From Pseudomonas violetae (GTDB lineage Bacteria; Pseudomonadota; Gammaproteobacteria; Pseudomonadales; Pseudomonadaceae), in the NCBI RefSeq assembly GCF_023072615.1, contig NZ_JAKNRW010000003.1:1-64000 (forward strand): 64,000 bases of DNA, written 5' to 3'. Made by a program: the position numbers and the translations under genes. The notes under the pieces are model-generated. The model was not told the DNA's origin. It searched no databases and saw nothing but the letters and a program-made list of their open reading frames with translations. Numbering within the stretch: position 1 is the stretch's first letter; the number at the start of each line of letters is the position of its first letter. This document shows, one piece after another, positions 54,540 to 64,000 of the stretch.

Positions 54540-55726
54540 GCCGTCCACAGCAGATTACCGTGCTGGGGGCTACGGGCTCGATTGGCCTGAGCACCCTTGA
54601 CGTCATCGCTCGTCATCCCGATCGCTTCCAGGTGTTCGCCCTTAGCGGGTTCACTCGCCTGGGCGAATTGCTGGCCTTGTGCGTGCGCCATGCGCCACGT
54701 TTTGCCGTGGTGCCTGGAGTCGAGGCCGGTCGGCGCCTGCAGCAAGAGTTGCGCACGGCCGGGCTGTCGACTCACGTTTTGGTGGGCGAGGAAGGCTTGT
54801 GCCAGGTCGCCGCCGACCCGGAGGTGGATGCGGTCATGGCGGCCATTGTCGGTGCGGCAGGCTTGCGTCCGACCCTGGCGGCGGTCGAGGCGGGCAAGAA
54901 GATCCTGCTGGCCAACAAGGAAGCGCTGGTGATGTCCGGTGCCTTGTTTATGCAGGCGGTGCGCATGAGCGGCTCGGTATTGTTGCCGATCGACAGTGAG
55001 CACAATGCGATTTTCCAGTGTATGCCACGGGATTTCGCCCGGGGGCTCGGTTCGGTCGGGGTTCGTCGTATCTTGCTGACGGCCTCCGGTGGTCCGTTCC
55101 GCCAGACACCGATGGCTGAGCTGGAGCACGTCACTCCAGAGCAGGCCTGTGCCCATCCGAACTGGTCCATGGGGCGCAAGATTTCGGTCGATTCGGCCAG
55201 TATGATGAATAAGGGGCTTGAGCTGATTGAAGCCTGTTGGCTGTTCGATGCCAAGCCGTCCCAGGTCGAGGTGGTGATCCACTCGCAAAGTGTCATACAT
55301 TCCCTGGTTGATTACATTGATGGTTCGGTGCTGGCGCAATTGGGCAATCCCGATATGCGCACGCCGATAGCCAACGCACTGGCCTGGCCGGAGCGCATCG
55401 ACGCGGGCGTGGCGCCCCTGGATCTGTTCGCGATCGCGCGACTGGATTTTCAAGCTCCCGATGAAGGGCGTTTTCCATGCCTGCGCCTCGCGCGTCAGGC
55501 GGCCGAGGCTGGCAACAGTGCTCCGGCCATGCTCAATGCCGCAAATGAAGTGGCGGTAGCCGCCTTTCTCGACGGGCGGATTGGTTATCTGGAAATCGCG
55601 AGTATCATCGAGGAAGTGTTGAATCTTGAGCCGGTGGTCGCGGTGGGCGATCTTGATGCCGTATTTACGGCAGACGCCAAGGCTCGTGAACTGGCCGGGC
55701 AATGGCTGAATCGCCACGGGCGGTAA
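54536..55726 (+). CDS. dxr: 1-deoxy-D-xylulose 5-phosphate reductoisomerase
   Basis: 396 aa from GTG 54536, which overlaps the cdsA stop (GTGA); an ATG at 54521 would add 5 residues. NADPH motif [13 protein letters not shown], metal/substrate site DSEHNAIFQ, and [25 protein letters not shown]. Catalyses the second step of the MEP isoprenoid pathway, feeding UppS upstream. Confidence 0.96.
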   Translation: MSRPQQITVLGATGSIGLSTLDVIARHPDRFQVFALSGFTRLGELLALCVRHAPRFAVVPGVEAGRRLQQELRTAGLSTHVLVGEEGLCQVAADPEVDAVMAAIVGAAGLRPTLAAVEAGKKILLANKEALVMSGALFMQAVRMSGSVLLPIDSEHNAIFQCMPRDFARGLGSVGVRRILLTASGGPFRQTPMAELEHVTPEQACAHPNWSMGRKISVDSASMMNKGLELIEACWLFDAKPSQVEVVIHSQSVIHSLVDYIDGSVLAQLGNPDMRTPIANALAWPERIDAGVAPLDLFAIARLDFQAPDEGRFPCLRLARQAAEAGNSAPAMLNAANEVAVAAFLDGRIGYLEIASIIEEVLNLEPVVAVGDLDAVFTADAKARELAGQWLNRHGR

Positions 55727-55782
55727 CACGTGTTGCAATACGCAAGCCCATGCAGCACTGGAAAGTATTGCGGAGAGAGTAG

Positions 55783-57135
55783 ATGAGCGCACTTTACATG
55801 ATTGTCGGCACCCTGATTGCGTTGGGTGTGCTGGTCACCTTCCACGAGTTCGGCCATTTCTGGGTCGCGCGTCGCTGTGGGGTTAAAGTGCTGCGTTTCT
55901 CCGTAGGCTTCGGCATGCCGTTGCTGCGTTGGCACGACAAGCAGGGCACTGAGTTCGTGGTCGCCGCCATCCCGCTGGGCGGCTACGTGAAAATGCTGGA
56001 TGAGCGCGAAGGCGAAGTGCCGGTCGAGCAGCTCGATCAGTCTTTCAATCGCAAGTCAGTACGCCAGCGTATCGCCATCGTGTCTGCGGGTCCGATCGCC
56101 AACTTCCTGCTGGCAATGATTTTCTTCTGGGTGCTCGCCATGCTGGGCAGCGACCAGGTGCGCCCCGTCATCGGCGGTGTCGAACCCGCCAGTATCGCGG
56201 CCAAGGCCGGCCTGACGGCGGGTCAGGAAATTGTCGCGATCGATGGCGAGCCGACTTCCGGCTGGGCCGCAGTGAACCTGCAGCTCGTTCGCAGGTTGGG
56301 CGAAACCGGGGCGTTGCAGCTGGTTGTAAGAGATCAGGGCTCCACGACCGAAACCCCGCGCGAACTGGTGCTTGATGAGTGGCTCAAGGGCGCCGATGAG
56401 CCCGATCCGATTCGTTCGCTTGGCATTCGACCATGGCGCCCGGCGCTCCCGCCTGTATTGGCCGAACTCGATCCGAAAGGCCCGGCGCAGGCTGCCGGCC
56501 TGAAGACCGGTGACCGCTTGCTGGCCCTCGATGGCAAGGCCCTCGAGGACTGGCAACAAGTGGTCGATAGGGTTCGCCTGCGCCCTGGCAGCAAAATCGT
56601 GTTGCGAGTCGAGCGTGATGGGGCTCAAGTCGACGTTCCGGTGACCCTCGCCGCTCGCGGCGAGAGCAAGGCACCCAGCGGATACCTGGGGGCCGGGGTA
56701 AAAGCAGTCGATTGGCCACCAGAGATGATTCGCGAGATCAGTTACGGTCCGGTGGCGGCAATCGGGGAAGGGGCTCGACGTACCTGGACCATGAGCATTC
56801 TGACCCTCGATTCGCTTAAGAAAATGTTGTTCGGCGAGCTCTCGGTAAAAAACTTGAGTGGACCGATAACCATTGCTAAAGTGGCGGGCGCTTCTGCCCA
56901 GTCGGGTGTCGCTGATTTCCTGAATTTCCTTGCTTATCTGAGTATTAGCTTGGGTGTTCTGAATTTGTTGCCCATTCCAGTACTGGATGGGGGACATTTG
57001 TTGTTTTATCTGATCGAGTGGGTGCGTGGTCGCCCCTTGTCGGATCGGGTGCAGGGTTGGGGGATACAGATCGGTATCAGTTTGGTGGTCGGGGTGATGT
57101 TGCTTGCTCTGGTCAATGATTTGGGCCGTCTGTAA
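55783..57135 (+). CDS. rseP: RseP (MucP) site-2 intramembrane protease
   Basis: 450 aa, zinc metalloprotease with HEFGH at 21-25 in the first membrane segment and the second zinc ligand D402 in NLLPIPVLDGGHLL. Between them are two PDZ domains (~110-295). Cleaves the anti-sigma factor MucA after AlgW, freeing AlgU. This ties to the probable AlgU promoter of the lptF operon at 14070 in this window. Membrane segments at N-terminus and around 375-445. Confidence 0.96.
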   Translation: MSALYMIVGTLIALGVLVTFHEFGHFWVARRCGVKVLRFSVGFGMPLLRWHDKQGTEFVVAAIPLGGYVKMLDEREGEVPVEQLDQSFNRKSVRQRIAIVSAGPIANFLLAMIFFWVLAMLGSDQVRPVIGGVEPASIAAKAGLTAGQEIVAIDGEPTSGWAAVNLQLVRRLGETGALQLVVRDQGSTTETPRELVLDEWLKGADEPDPIRSLGIRPWRPALPPVLAELDPKGPAQAAGLKTGDRLLALDGKALEDWQQVVDRVRLRPGSKIVLRVERDGAQVDVPVTLAARGESKAPSGYLGAGVKAVDWPPEMIREISYGPVAAIGEGARRTWTMSILTLDSLKKMLFGELSVKNLSGPITIAKVAGASAQSGVADFLNFLAYLSISLGVLNLLPIPVLDGGHLLFYLIEWVRGRPLSDRVQGWGIQIGISLVVGVMLLALVNDLGRL

Positions 57136-57155
57136 CACTTCGCTGAATTGCGAAT

Positions 57156-57183
57156 CTGCCGCATTTTGCGGCAGTTTGTTTAT
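57156..57183 (+). terminator. Terminator-like hairpin between rseP and bamA
   Basis: CTGCCGC (57156-57162) / GCGGCAG (57168-57174) with a 5-base loop, then TTTGTTTATT. It lies 21 bp after rseP and 27 bp before bamA, so it may limit readthrough. Confidence 0.6.
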
Positions 57184-57209
57184 TGCCAGTTGGAATAAGA
57201 AAGGACTTC

Positions 57210-59585
57210 ATGAAACGTCTGCTGCTAACTGCGGTTCTCACCGTATTGATGATCGCCGAAGTTCACGCCGAGTCCTTCACTATCTCTGATATTCGCGTCA
57301 ATGGCCTCCAGCGGGTCTCCGCGGGTAGTGTCTTTGGTGCCTTGCCGTTGAACGTCGGCGAGCAGGCTGACGATCGTCGCCTGGTGGAATCCACTCGTGC
57401 GTTGTTCAAAACCGGTTTCTTTCAAGATATCCAGCTGGGCCGCGATGGCAACGTCCTGGTCATCACTGTAGTCGAGCGCCCGTCGGTCGCCAGTATCGAA
57501 ATCGAAGGTAACAAGGCGATTTCCACTGAGGACCTGATGAAAGGTCTTAAACAGTCCGGTCTGGCCGAAGGTGAAATCTTCCAGCGTGCCACCCTCGAAG
57601 GTGTTCGTAACGAGCTGCAGCGCCAATACGTCGCCCAGGGTCGCTACTCCGCAACCGTCGATACCGAAGTGGTGTCGCAGCCGCGCAACCGCGTCGCGCT
57701 GAAGGTCAATATCAACGAAGGCACCGTCGCTGCTATCCAGCATATCAACGTGGTGGGTAACACCGTCTTCCCTGATGATGACCTGATCGACCTGTTTGAA
57801 CTCAAGACCACCAACTGGTTGTCGTTCTTCAAGAACGATGACAAGTACGCCCGTGAAAAGCTATCCGGTGACCTGGAGCGTCTGCGTTCCTACTACCTGG
57901 ACCGCGGCTACATCAACATGGACATCGCTTCGACCCAGGTGTCGATCACCCCGGACAAGAAGCACGTCTACATCACCGTCAACGTCAACGAAGGCGAAAA
58001 ATACACTGTTCGTGACGTCAAGCTGAGCGGCGACCTGAAAGTCCCTGAAGACCAGGTTAAATCCCTGCTGCTGGTGCAGAAAGGCCAAGTGTTCTCGCGC
58101 AAGCTGATGACCACGACGTCCGAGCTGATCACTCGCCGCCTGGGTAACGAAGGCTACACATTCGCCAACGTCAACGGTGTGCCTCAGCCGCACGATGACG
58201 ATCACACGGTGGACATTACCTTCGCCGTTGATCCGGGCAAGCGCGCCTACGTCAACCGCATCAATTTCCGTGGCAACACCAAGTCCGAAGACGAAGTGCT
58301 GCGTCGTGAAATGCGCCAGATGGAAGGTGGCTGGGCTTCAACCTACCTGATCGACCAGTCCAAGACCCGTCTTGAACGCCTGGGCTTCTTCAAGGAAGTC
58401 AACGTCGAAACCCCTGCTGTACCGGGCGTCGACGATCAGGTGGACGTGAACTATAGCGTGGAAGAGCAGGCCTCCGGTTCCATCACGGCCAGCGTTGGTT
58501 TTGCCCAGAGTGCCGGCTTGATCCTCGGTGGTTCGATCACCCAGAACAACTTCCTGGGTACCGGTAACAAGGTCAGCATCGGCCTGACCCGCAGCGAATA
58601 TCAGAGCCGCTATAACTTCGGTTATGTCGACCCGTACTGGACTGCTGATGGCGTGAGCCTGGGTTACAACGCTTTCTATCGCACCACCGACTACGACCAA
58701 CTCCAGACGGATATCGCCAGCTATGCGGTAGACAGTCTGGGCGCCGGCGTGAGCGTGGGTTACCCGATCAGCGAGACTTCGCGCCTGACCTTCGGTCTGA
58801 CCGCGCAGCAGGACACGATCAAGACCGGTGTGTACACCGTTGATGAAATCTTCGACTTCGTGAACAAGGAAGGCGACAAGTACCTGAACTTCAAGGCGTC
58901 GGCCGGCTGGTCCGAGTCGACCCTGAACAAGGGCGTGCTGGCTACCCGTGGTCGTTCCCAGAGCCTGACCCTGGAAACCACTACGCCGGGCAGCGACCTG
59001 TCGTTCTTCAAACTCGACTACCGCGGCCAGTTGTTCCAGCCGCTGAGCGAGAACTACACCATGCGCCTGCACACCGAGTTGGGTTATGGCGACGGTTACG
59101 GTTCGACCGATGGCTTGCCATTCTACGAAAACTACTATGCTGGTGGTTTCAACTCGGTTCGTGGCTTCAAGGACAGCACCCTGGGTCCGCGCAGTACACC
59201 GAGTCGTGGCAAGAACCCGGGTACCGCGGAAGACCCGGACCAGGATCCACTGCCGTTCGGTGGTAACGTCCTGATCCAGGGCGGTGTGGAACTGCTGTTC
59301 CCACTGCCGTTCGTCAAGGATCAACGCTCCCTGCGGACTTCGGTCTTCTGGGACGTGGGTAACGTGTTCGACTCGCAGTGCAAGGACACTATTAACGCTG
59401 ATGGCTCGCCGTCCCGTACCAAGTGCAACGACATCAGCCTGAGCAACATGGCCAGTTCCGTCGGCGTCGGTGTGACTTGGGTCACCGCACTGGGTCCGTT
59501 GAGCTTCGCCCTGGCAATGCCAGTGAAGAAACCGGATGACGCTGATACTCAAGTGTTCCAATTCTCCCTCGGCCAGACGTTTTAA
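57210..59585 (+). CDS. bamA: Outer-membrane protein assembly factor BamA
   Basis: 791 aa from ATG 57210 (MKRLLL; AAGAAAGGAC upstream). A signal peptide to VHA (20) and then five POTRA repeats (~21-420: ESFTISDIRVNGLQRVSAG, RPSVASIEIEGNKAIS, AAIQHINVVGNTVFPDD, YTVRDVKLSGDLKVPED, AYVNRINFRGNTKSED). The C-terminal 16-strand barrel carries the conserved VRGF loop (NSVRGFKDSTLG) and ends in aromatic F. Core of the BAM machine that folds outer-membrane proteins. Confidence 0.97.
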   Translation: MKRLLLTAVLTVLMIAEVHAESFTISDIRVNGLQRVSAGSVFGALPLNVGEQADDRRLVESTRALFKTGFFQDIQLGRDGNVLVITVVERPSVASIEIEGNKAISTEDLMKGLKQSGLAEGEIFQRATLEGVRNELQRQYVAQGRYSATVDTEVVSQPRNRVALKVNINEGTVAAIQHINVVGNTVFPDDDLIDLFELKTTNWLSFFKNDDKYAREKLSGDLERLRSYYLDRGYINMDIASTQVSITPDKKHVYITVNVNEGEKYTVRDVKLSGDLKVPEDQVKSLLLVQKGQVFSRKLMTTTSELITRRLGNEGYTFANVNGVPQPHDDDHTVDITFAVDPGKRAYVNRINFRGNTKSEDEVLRREMRQMEGGWASTYLIDQSKTRLERLGFFKEVNVETPAVPGVDDQVDVNYSVEEQASGSITASVGFAQSAGLILGGSITQNNFLGTGNKVSIGLTRSEYQSRYNFGYVDPYWTADGVSLGYNAFYRTTDYDQLQTDIASYAVDSLGAGVSVGYPISETSRLTFGLTAQQDTIKTGVYTVDEIFDFVNKEGDKYLNFKASAGWSESTLNKGVLATRGRSQSLTLETTTPGSDLSFFKLDYRGQLFQPLSENYTMRLHTELGYGDGYGSTDGLPFYENYYAGGFNSVRGFKDSTLGPRSTPSRGKNPGTAEDPDQDPLPFGGNVLIQGGVELLFPLPFVKDQRSLRTSVFWDVGNVFDSQCKDTINADGSPSRTKCNDISLSNMASSVGVGVTWVTALGPLSFALAMPVKKPDDADTQVFQFSLGQTF

Positions 59586-59630
59586 GCGTCTGACCCAAGA
59601 TAACGACAATGGATTTTGTAGGAGTGCATC

Positions 59631-60134
59631 GTGCGTAAGTTGACTCAATTGGTTCTCCTGGCGACCGTACTGGTAGCAGGTCCGGCTTTTGCCGACATGA
59701 AAATCGCCGTCCTGAACTATCAGATGGCCCTGCTGGAATCCGACGCGGCCAAGAAATACGCCGTGGATGCGGAGAAGAAGTTCGGCCCTCAGCTGTCCAA
59801 GCTCAAGACGCTGGAAAGCAGTGCCAAGGGTATCCAGGACCGCCTGATGGCCGGTGGCGACAAGATGCAGCAAGGCGAGCGTGAACGTCTGGAGCTTGAA
59901 TTCAAGCAAAAGGCCCGTGATTTCCAGTTCCAGTCCAAGGAACTGAACGAAGCCAAAGCCGTTGCTGACCGTGAAATGCTGAAGCAGCTGAAGCCAAAAC
60001 TGGACAGCGCTGTGGAAGAAGTCATCAAGAAAGGTGCTTTTGACCTGGTCTTCGAGCGTGGCGCAGTGATCGATGTCAAACCTCAGTACGACATCACTCG
60101 CCAGGTTATCGAGCGCATGAATCAGCTGAAGTAA
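59631..60134 (+). CDS. skp: Periplasmic chaperone Skp (OmpH)
   Basis: 167 aa from GTG 59631 with TAGGAG upstream. A signal peptide to AFA (21), then DMKIAVLNYQMALLESDAAKKY and the long coiled-coil tentacles (KKFGPQLSKLKTLESSAKGIQDRL, ERLELEFKQKARDFQFQSKELNE). Holds unfolded outer-membrane proteins on the way to BamA. Ends 3 bp before lpxD. Confidence 0.95.
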   Translation: MRKLTQLVLLATVLVAGPAFADMKIAVLNYQMALLESDAAKKYAVDAEKKFGPQLSKLKTLESSAKGIQDRLMAGGDKMQQGERERLELEFKQKARDFQFQSKELNEAKAVADREMLKQLKPKLDSAVEEVIKKGAFDLVFERGAVIDVKPQYDITRQVIERMNQLK

Positions 60135-60137
60135 TCC

Positions 60138-61193
60138 ATGACAGCGACTATGAAGCTCGGCCAATTGGCCGAGTTCCTCGGCGCCACCCTGCGTGGCGAC
60201 CCGGAGAAAGAAATTACTGGGCTAGCCACTTTGCAAGAGGCTGGCCCAGCTCAGTTGAGCTTTCTGGCAAATCCTCAGTATCGCAAGTACCTGGCTGATA
60301 GCCGGGCTGCTGCGTTGTTGCTTAAAGCCGGTGACGCCGACGGGTTCGCCGGTAACGTACTGGTGGTGCCGGATCCGTACCTGGCCTACGCGCGGATTTC
60401 CCATCTGTTCGATCCAAAGCCGAAGGCGCCTGCCGGTATTCATCCGACCGCCGTTATCGCTGCCGACGCAGTGATTGATCCGGCCGCGAGTATTGGTGCA
60501 TTTGCGGTTATCGAAAGTGCGGCGAGTATTGCCGCCGGCGTGACTGTTGGCGCACATTGCTTCATTGGCGCTCGCTGCGAAATCGGCGAAGGTGGCTGGT
60601 TGGCACCGCGGGTGACGCTGTACCACGACGTTCGCATTGGCAAAAGGGTCGTGATCCAGTCGGGCGCAGTGCTGGGCGGCGAAGGCTTCGGTTTTGCCAA
60701 CGAGAAAGGCGTGTGGCAGAAAATCGCCCAGATCGGCGGTGTGCTGGTAGGTGACGACGTTGAGATCGGGGTCAATACCGCGATCGACCGTGGTGCGCTG
60801 GCCGATACGGTGCTTGGCAATGGTGTGAAGCTCGACAATCAGATTCAGATCGCCCACAACGTCCAGGTTGGCGATCACACCGCCATGGCCGCGTGCGTTG
60901 GGATTTCCGGCAGCACCAAGATTGGCAAGCATTGCATGCTCGCCGGTGGCGTGGGGCTGGTGGGGCATATCGAAATTTGCGACAACGTTTTCATCACCGG
61001 GATGACCATGGTGACCCACTCGATTACCGAAAAGGGTGCCTATTCTTCCGGTACGGCGATGCAGCCGGCAGCCGAGTGGCGCAAAAGCGCGGCACGCATC
61101 CGTCAGCTCGATGACATTGCGCGGCGTTTGCGCCAGCTGGAAAAGCGGGCAGGGGAAGTGACCCCTGACGGTAATGCTTCATCAGATGGCTGA
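60138..61193 (+). CDS. lpxD: UDP-3-O-acylglucosamine N-acyltransferase
   Basis: 351 aa. N-terminal uridine-binding domain ([33 protein letters not shown]), then left-handed beta-helix hexapeptide repeats ([23 protein letters not shown]...), the active-site [22 protein letters not shown], and a C-terminal helix ending at [11 protein letters not shown]. Adds the second N-linked hydroxyacyl chain in lipid A. Confidence 0.97.
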   Translation: MTATMKLGQLAEFLGATLRGDPEKEITGLATLQEAGPAQLSFLANPQYRKYLADSRAAALLLKAGDADGFAGNVLVVPDPYLAYARISHLFDPKPKAPAGIHPTAVIAADAVIDPAASIGAFAVIESAASIAAGVTVGAHCFIGARCEIGEGGWLAPRVTLYHDVRIGKRVVIQSGAVLGGEGFGFANEKGVWQKIAQIGGVLVGDDVEIGVNTAIDRGALADTVLGNGVKLDNQIQIAHNVQVGDHTAMAACVGISGSTKIGKHCMLAGGVGLVGHIEICDNVFITGMTMVTHSITEKGAYSSGTAMQPAAEWRKSAARIRQLDDIARRLRQLEKRAGEVTPDGNASSDG

Positions 61194-61302
61194 TACCATT
61201 TCCATATCAAGTGTGCACAGCCGCTAGACTGCCTCCTTGATTTGCTAGAGGGGTGCGCTTTTAGTCGCGCGCTCCCAATCTTTACATAGGCTTCCCCCCG
61301 AA

Positions 61303-61743
61303 ATGATGGACATCAACGAGATTCGCGAATACCTGCCTCACCGTTACCCGTTCCTGCTGGTGGACCGGGTCGTGGATCTGGATGTGGAAGGCAAGCGCAT
61401 TCGCGCCTACAAGAATGTCAGCATCAACGAACCGTTTTTTAATGGTCACTTCCCTGCGCATCCAATCATGCCAGGCGTCCTGATCATTGAAGCAATGGCT
61501 CAGGCTGCCGGGATCCTTGGTTTCAAAATGCTCGACGTGAAACCGGCCGACGGGACCCTCTATTACTTCGTCGGTTCGGACAAACTGCGTTTCCGCCAGC
61601 CAGTGCTGCCGGGCGACCAGTTGATCCTCGAAGCCAAGTTCCTGAGCTGCAAGCGTCAGATCTGGAAGTTCGAGTGCCAGGCTTCGGTCGATGGCAAGCC
61701 AGTGTGCTCCGCTGAAATCATCTGCGCGGAACGCAAACTATGA
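61303..61743 (+). CDS. fabZ: 3-hydroxyacyl-ACP dehydratase FabZ
   Basis: 146 aa. Hot-dog fold with catalytic H49 ([13 protein letters not shown]) and E63 (IIEAMAQA). Dehydrates 3-hydroxyacyl-ACP for fatty-acid elongation and competes with LpxA for its substrate. ATG 61303 followed by a second ATG; the stop overlaps the lpxA start. Confidence 0.97.
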   Translation: MMDINEIREYLPHRYPFLLVDRVVDLDVEGKRIRAYKNVSINEPFFNGHFPAHPIMPGVLIIEAMAQAAGILGFKMLDVKPADGTLYYFVGSDKLRFRQPVLPGDQLILEAKFLSCKRQIWKFECQASVDGKPVCSAEIICAERKL

Positions 61744-62516
61744 GTTTGATTGACCCTCGCGCAATCATCGATCCGACGGCCGTACTGGCCGACGACGTCG
61801 AGGTCGGCCCTTGGTCGATCGTCGGCGCTGGTGTGGAAATCGGCGAGGGGACAGTGATCGGGCCGCATGTGATTCTCAAGGGCCCGACCCGCATTGGTAA
61901 ACACAATCGCATCTACCAGTTTTCCTCGGTAGGCGAGGACACGCCGGACCTGAAATACAAGGGCGAAGAAACCCGCCTGGTGATCGGCGACCATAACGTC
62001 ATCCGCGAAGGCGTGACGATTCACCGTGGTACTGTTCAGGACCGGTCGGAAACGACCCTGGGTGATCACAACCTGATCATGGCCTATGCCCACATCGGTC
62101 ACGACAGTGTTATCGGCAACCACTGCATCCTGGTCAATAACACCGCGTTGGCCGGGCATGTGCATGTCGAGGACTGGGCGATCCTGTCCGGTTTCACCCT
62201 CGTGCACCAGTATTGCCACATCGGCGCCCACAGCTTCTCCGGCATGGGCACCGCCATTGGCAAGGACGTGCCTGCGTACGTCACCGTGTTTGGCAACCCG
62301 GCCGAAGCCCGCAGCATGAACTTCGAGGGCATGCGCCGCCGCGGTTTCAGTGAAGAGGCCATTCATGCCCTGCGTCGTGCCTACAAGGTCGTTTACCGCC
62401 AGGGCCTGACGGTTGATCAGGCCCTGACTGAGCTGGGCGAAGCCTCGGCGCAATTCCCGGAAGTCGCGGTGTTCCGTGATTCGATCCAGTCTTCGACTCG
62501 CGGCATAACCCGTTAA
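61740..62516 (+). CDS. lpxA: UDP-N-acetylglucosamine O-acyltransferase
   Basis: 258 aa. Hexapeptide-repeat beta helix ([36 protein letters not shown]) with a His-rich catalytic loop AHIGHD (117-122) and the C-terminal helical domain. First step of lipid A synthesis; in Pseudomonas it uses 3-hydroxydecanoyl-ACP. Begins 4 bases into the fabZ stop. Confidence 0.97.
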   Translation: MSLIDPRAIIDPTAVLADDVEVGPWSIVGAGVEIGEGTVIGPHVILKGPTRIGKHNRIYQFSSVGEDTPDLKYKGEETRLVIGDHNVIREGVTIHRGTVQDRSETTLGDHNLIMAYAHIGHDSVIGNHCILVNNTALAGHVHVEDWAILSGFTLVHQYCHIGAHSFSGMGTAIGKDVPAYVTVFGNPAEARSMNFEGMRRRGFSEEAIHALRRAYKVVYRQGLTVDQALTELGEASAQFPEVAVFRDSIQSSTRGITR

Positions 62517-62518
62517 TC

Positions 62519-63649
62519 ATGGCTAATTTGCGTATTGCGCTGGTAGCGGGTGAGGCTTCCGGTGACATTCTTGGCGCGGGTCTGATGCGCGCGCTCAAGG
62601 CTCACCACCCGGCGGTAGAGTTCATTGGCGTCGGCGGGCCGTTGATGGAGGCCGAAGGCCTGGTCTCGTATTTCCCCATGGAACGCCTGTCGGTCATGGG
62701 CCTGGTGGAGGTGCTGGGTCGTCTGCGTGAGCTGCTGGCCCGGCGCAAGAAGCTGGTCGCTGAGCTCATCGCCGAAAAGCCGGACGTGTTCATCGGCATC
62801 GACGCCCCGGACTTCAACCTAAATATCGAACTGAAGCTGCGTCAAGCCGGGATCAAGACTGTGCACTACGTCAGCCCTTCGGTCTGGGCCTGGCGTCAGA
62901 AGCGCGTGCTGAAGATTCGCGAAGGCTGTGACCTGATGCTCACACTTTTCCCGTTCGAAGCCAGATTCTATGAAGAGAAGGGCGTGCCGGTGCGTTTTGT
63001 CGGTCATTCCCTGGCTGACGCGATCCCGCTTGAAGCCGACCGTACCGCCGCGCGGGCCGAGCTCGGCCTGCCGGACGGGCCTCTGGTCGCTCTGATGCCC
63101 GGCAGTCGTGGCGGTGAAGTCGGGCGTCTTGGGGAGCTGTTCCTCGATACCGCCAAGCGGCTGCGAGCCATGCGCCCGGGCGTGCGGTTTGTCATGCCGT
63201 GTGCGAGCCCGCAGCGTCGGGCGCAGCTTGAAGCGATGCTGGCAGGTCGTGATTTGCCCCTGACCCTGCTCGATGGCAAATCCCATCTCGCGCTGGCCGC
63301 CTGCAACGCGGTGTTGATCGCGTCCGGAACGGCTACGCTGGAAGCATTGTTGTACAAGCGGCCAATGGTGGTGGCCTATCGCTTGGCGCCGCTGACGTTC
63401 TGGATTCTCAGGCGCATGGTGAAAAGCCCCTATGTGTCCTTGCCCAACCTGCTGGCCCAGCGCCTGTTGGTGCCGGAATTGCTTCAGGATGATGCAACGG
63501 TCGAAGCCCTGGCCCAGACCTTGTCCCCCTTGATCGAGGGGGGGGAAGAGCAGACCCGCGGCTTCGACGAAATTCACCGGACATTGCGTCTGGACGCCTC
63601 CAACCAGGCGGCAGATGCCGTGCTGAAACTGATTGGCCAAGTACAATGA
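62519..63649 (+). CDS. lpxB: Lipid-A-disaccharide synthase
   Basis: 376 aa, 2 bp after lpxA. GT19 glycosyltransferase: [63 protein letters not shown] and [13 protein letters not shown]. Joins UDP-diacylglucosamine and lipid X at the inner face of the membrane. Overlaps the next start (ATGA). Confidence 0.97.
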   Translation: MANLRIALVAGEASGDILGAGLMRALKAHHPAVEFIGVGGPLMEAEGLVSYFPMERLSVMGLVEVLGRLRELLARRKKLVAELIAEKPDVFIGIDAPDFNLNIELKLRQAGIKTVHYVSPSVWAWRQKRVLKIREGCDLMLTLFPFEARFYEEKGVPVRFVGHSLADAIPLEADRTAARAELGLPDGPLVALMPGSRGGEVGRLGELFLDTAKRLRAMRPGVRFVMPCASPQRRAQLEAMLAGRDLPLTLLDGKSHLALAACNAVLIASGTATLEALLYKRPMVVAYRLAPLTFWILRRMVKSPYVSLPNLLAQRLLVPELLQDDATVEALAQTLSPLIEGGEEQTRGFDEIHRTLRLDASNQAADAVLKLIGQVQ

Positions 63650-64000
63650 GCAAGACAAGCATGCAGATGGGACTGGATTTCACCTTGGTCGCAGAAGTGG
63701 AAGAACTGGTTGCCGGAGTTGATGAAGTCGGTCGCGGTCCGCTCTGCGGTGCCGTGGTGACTGCAGCGGTAATCCTTGATCCGAATCGTCCGATCCTTGG
63801 CCTTAACGACTCGAAGAAGCTCACCGAGGCTCGCCGGGAAAAGCTCTACGATGAAATCTGCGAAAAGGCCTTAAGCTGGTGTGTCGCGCGTGCTGAAGTC
63901 GAGGAAATCGACGAACTGAACATTCTTCACGCCACCATGCTGGCAATGCAGCGCGCCATTGAAGGCCTGCACATCCAGCCCAAGCTGGCGATGATCGACG
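63646..64000 (+). CDS. rnhB: Ribonuclease HII, N-terminal part (cut by window end)
   Basis: 118 codons to the window edge. Start at ATG 63646, overlapping lpxB; another ATG lies at 63661. Active-site motif [19 protein letters not shown] (DEVGRG), then [16 protein letters not shown] and [13 protein letters not shown], and the strand LAMID at the cut, which holds a further catalytic Asp. Cleaves RNA at ribonucleotides in DNA. The rest lies beyond the window. Confidence 0.94.
   Translation, partial: MSKTSMQMGLDFTLVAEVEELVAGVDEVGRGPLCGAVVTAAVILDPNRPILGLNDSKKLTEARREKLYDEICEKALSWCVARAEVEEIDELNILHATMLAMQRAIEGLHIQPKLAMID

Noticed and set aside
58338..60164. Long open frame of 608 codons on the minus strand opposite bamA-skp
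   Set aside because: It is the antisense of two clear genes; the composition (Val/Gln/His-rich, no domain) is typical of shadow frames in GC-rich DNA.

Overview
The window is a chromosomal segment of a Pseudomonas, most likely from the P. fluorescens group. The reasons are the Wsp chemosensory operon running into prfB-lysS, the gene order lptF / ppc-adk-tsaB / rsmJ / mexJK-like / plsB / csdA / dapD / dapC-glnD-map-rpsB-tsf-pyrH-frr-uppS-cdsA-dxr-rseP-bamA-skp-lpxD-fabZ-lpxA-lpxB-rnhB (recalled as the PA3703-PA3642 order of P. aeruginosa PAO1), the GC-rich codon use, and the many REP elements of the 'TGTGGGAGCGGGCTTG' type. Almost all of it is core genome. I saw no prophage, insertion sequence, CRISPR array, rRNA or tRNA gene.

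Region by region. 1-5420: end of the wsp operon (wspC partial, wspD, wspE, wspF, wspR), which senses surface contact and makes cyclic di-GMP. 5553-8276: prfB, with its programmed +1 frameshift, and lysS. 8376-12533: a TetR regulator, a lipoprotein, a DUF1704 (QEGLA) putative metallopeptidase, a lipoprotein alpha/beta hydrolase and a small membrane protein. 12708-14689 (minus strand): lptF-type OmpA lipoprotein, a DUF4398 lipoprotein behind a probable AlgU promoter, and a small conserved protein. 14891-19219: ppc, adk, tsaB. 19408-23626: a small unknown protein coupled to a DUF72 protein, a PEP-mutase/isocitrate-lyase-family enzyme, an extensin-like protein, an unusual internally duplicated protein, and rsmJ. 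23741-28654: divergent TetR regulator and a MexJK-like RND pump. 28768-32439 (minus): DUF4197, YbaY-type lipoprotein, plsB. 32604-38127: cold-shock gene, small protein, rlmA, dapE and ndvB, a block that in PAO1 lies elsewhere (PA1159-PA1163, from memory). 38354-42557: tcdA convergent with csdE-csdA, dapD, and a Spx/ArsC-like reductase. 42741-49290: Na+/H+ antiporter, dapC, glnD, map. 49665-64000: the translation and envelope-biogenesis cluster rpsB to rnhB.

How the genes work together. Envelope construction dominates: PlsB and CdsA start phospholipid synthesis; FabZ, LpxA, LpxD and LpxB make lipid A; UppS and Dxr supply the undecaprenyl carrier; RseP, BamA and Skp handle envelope stress and outer-membrane protein assembly; LptF and NdvB add surface components. 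Three successive lysine/diaminopimelate enzymes (DapD, DapC, DapE) lie within about 11 kb. TsaB (t6A) and CsdA-CsdE-TcdA (cyclic t6A) modify the same tRNA nucleotide. GlnD, Map, RpsB, Tsf, Frr and PrfB link nitrogen status and translation.

Observations most worth a second look: a run of four hairpins in the tsf-pyrH intergenic region; a four-cysteine motif in the N-terminus of WspD; the HExxxH motif of the DUF1704 protein; a duplicated 43-residue unit in the protein at 22128-22751; a perfect 14-bp palindrome behind the lptF promoter; and a near-exact tandem copy of a REP pair next to dapD.
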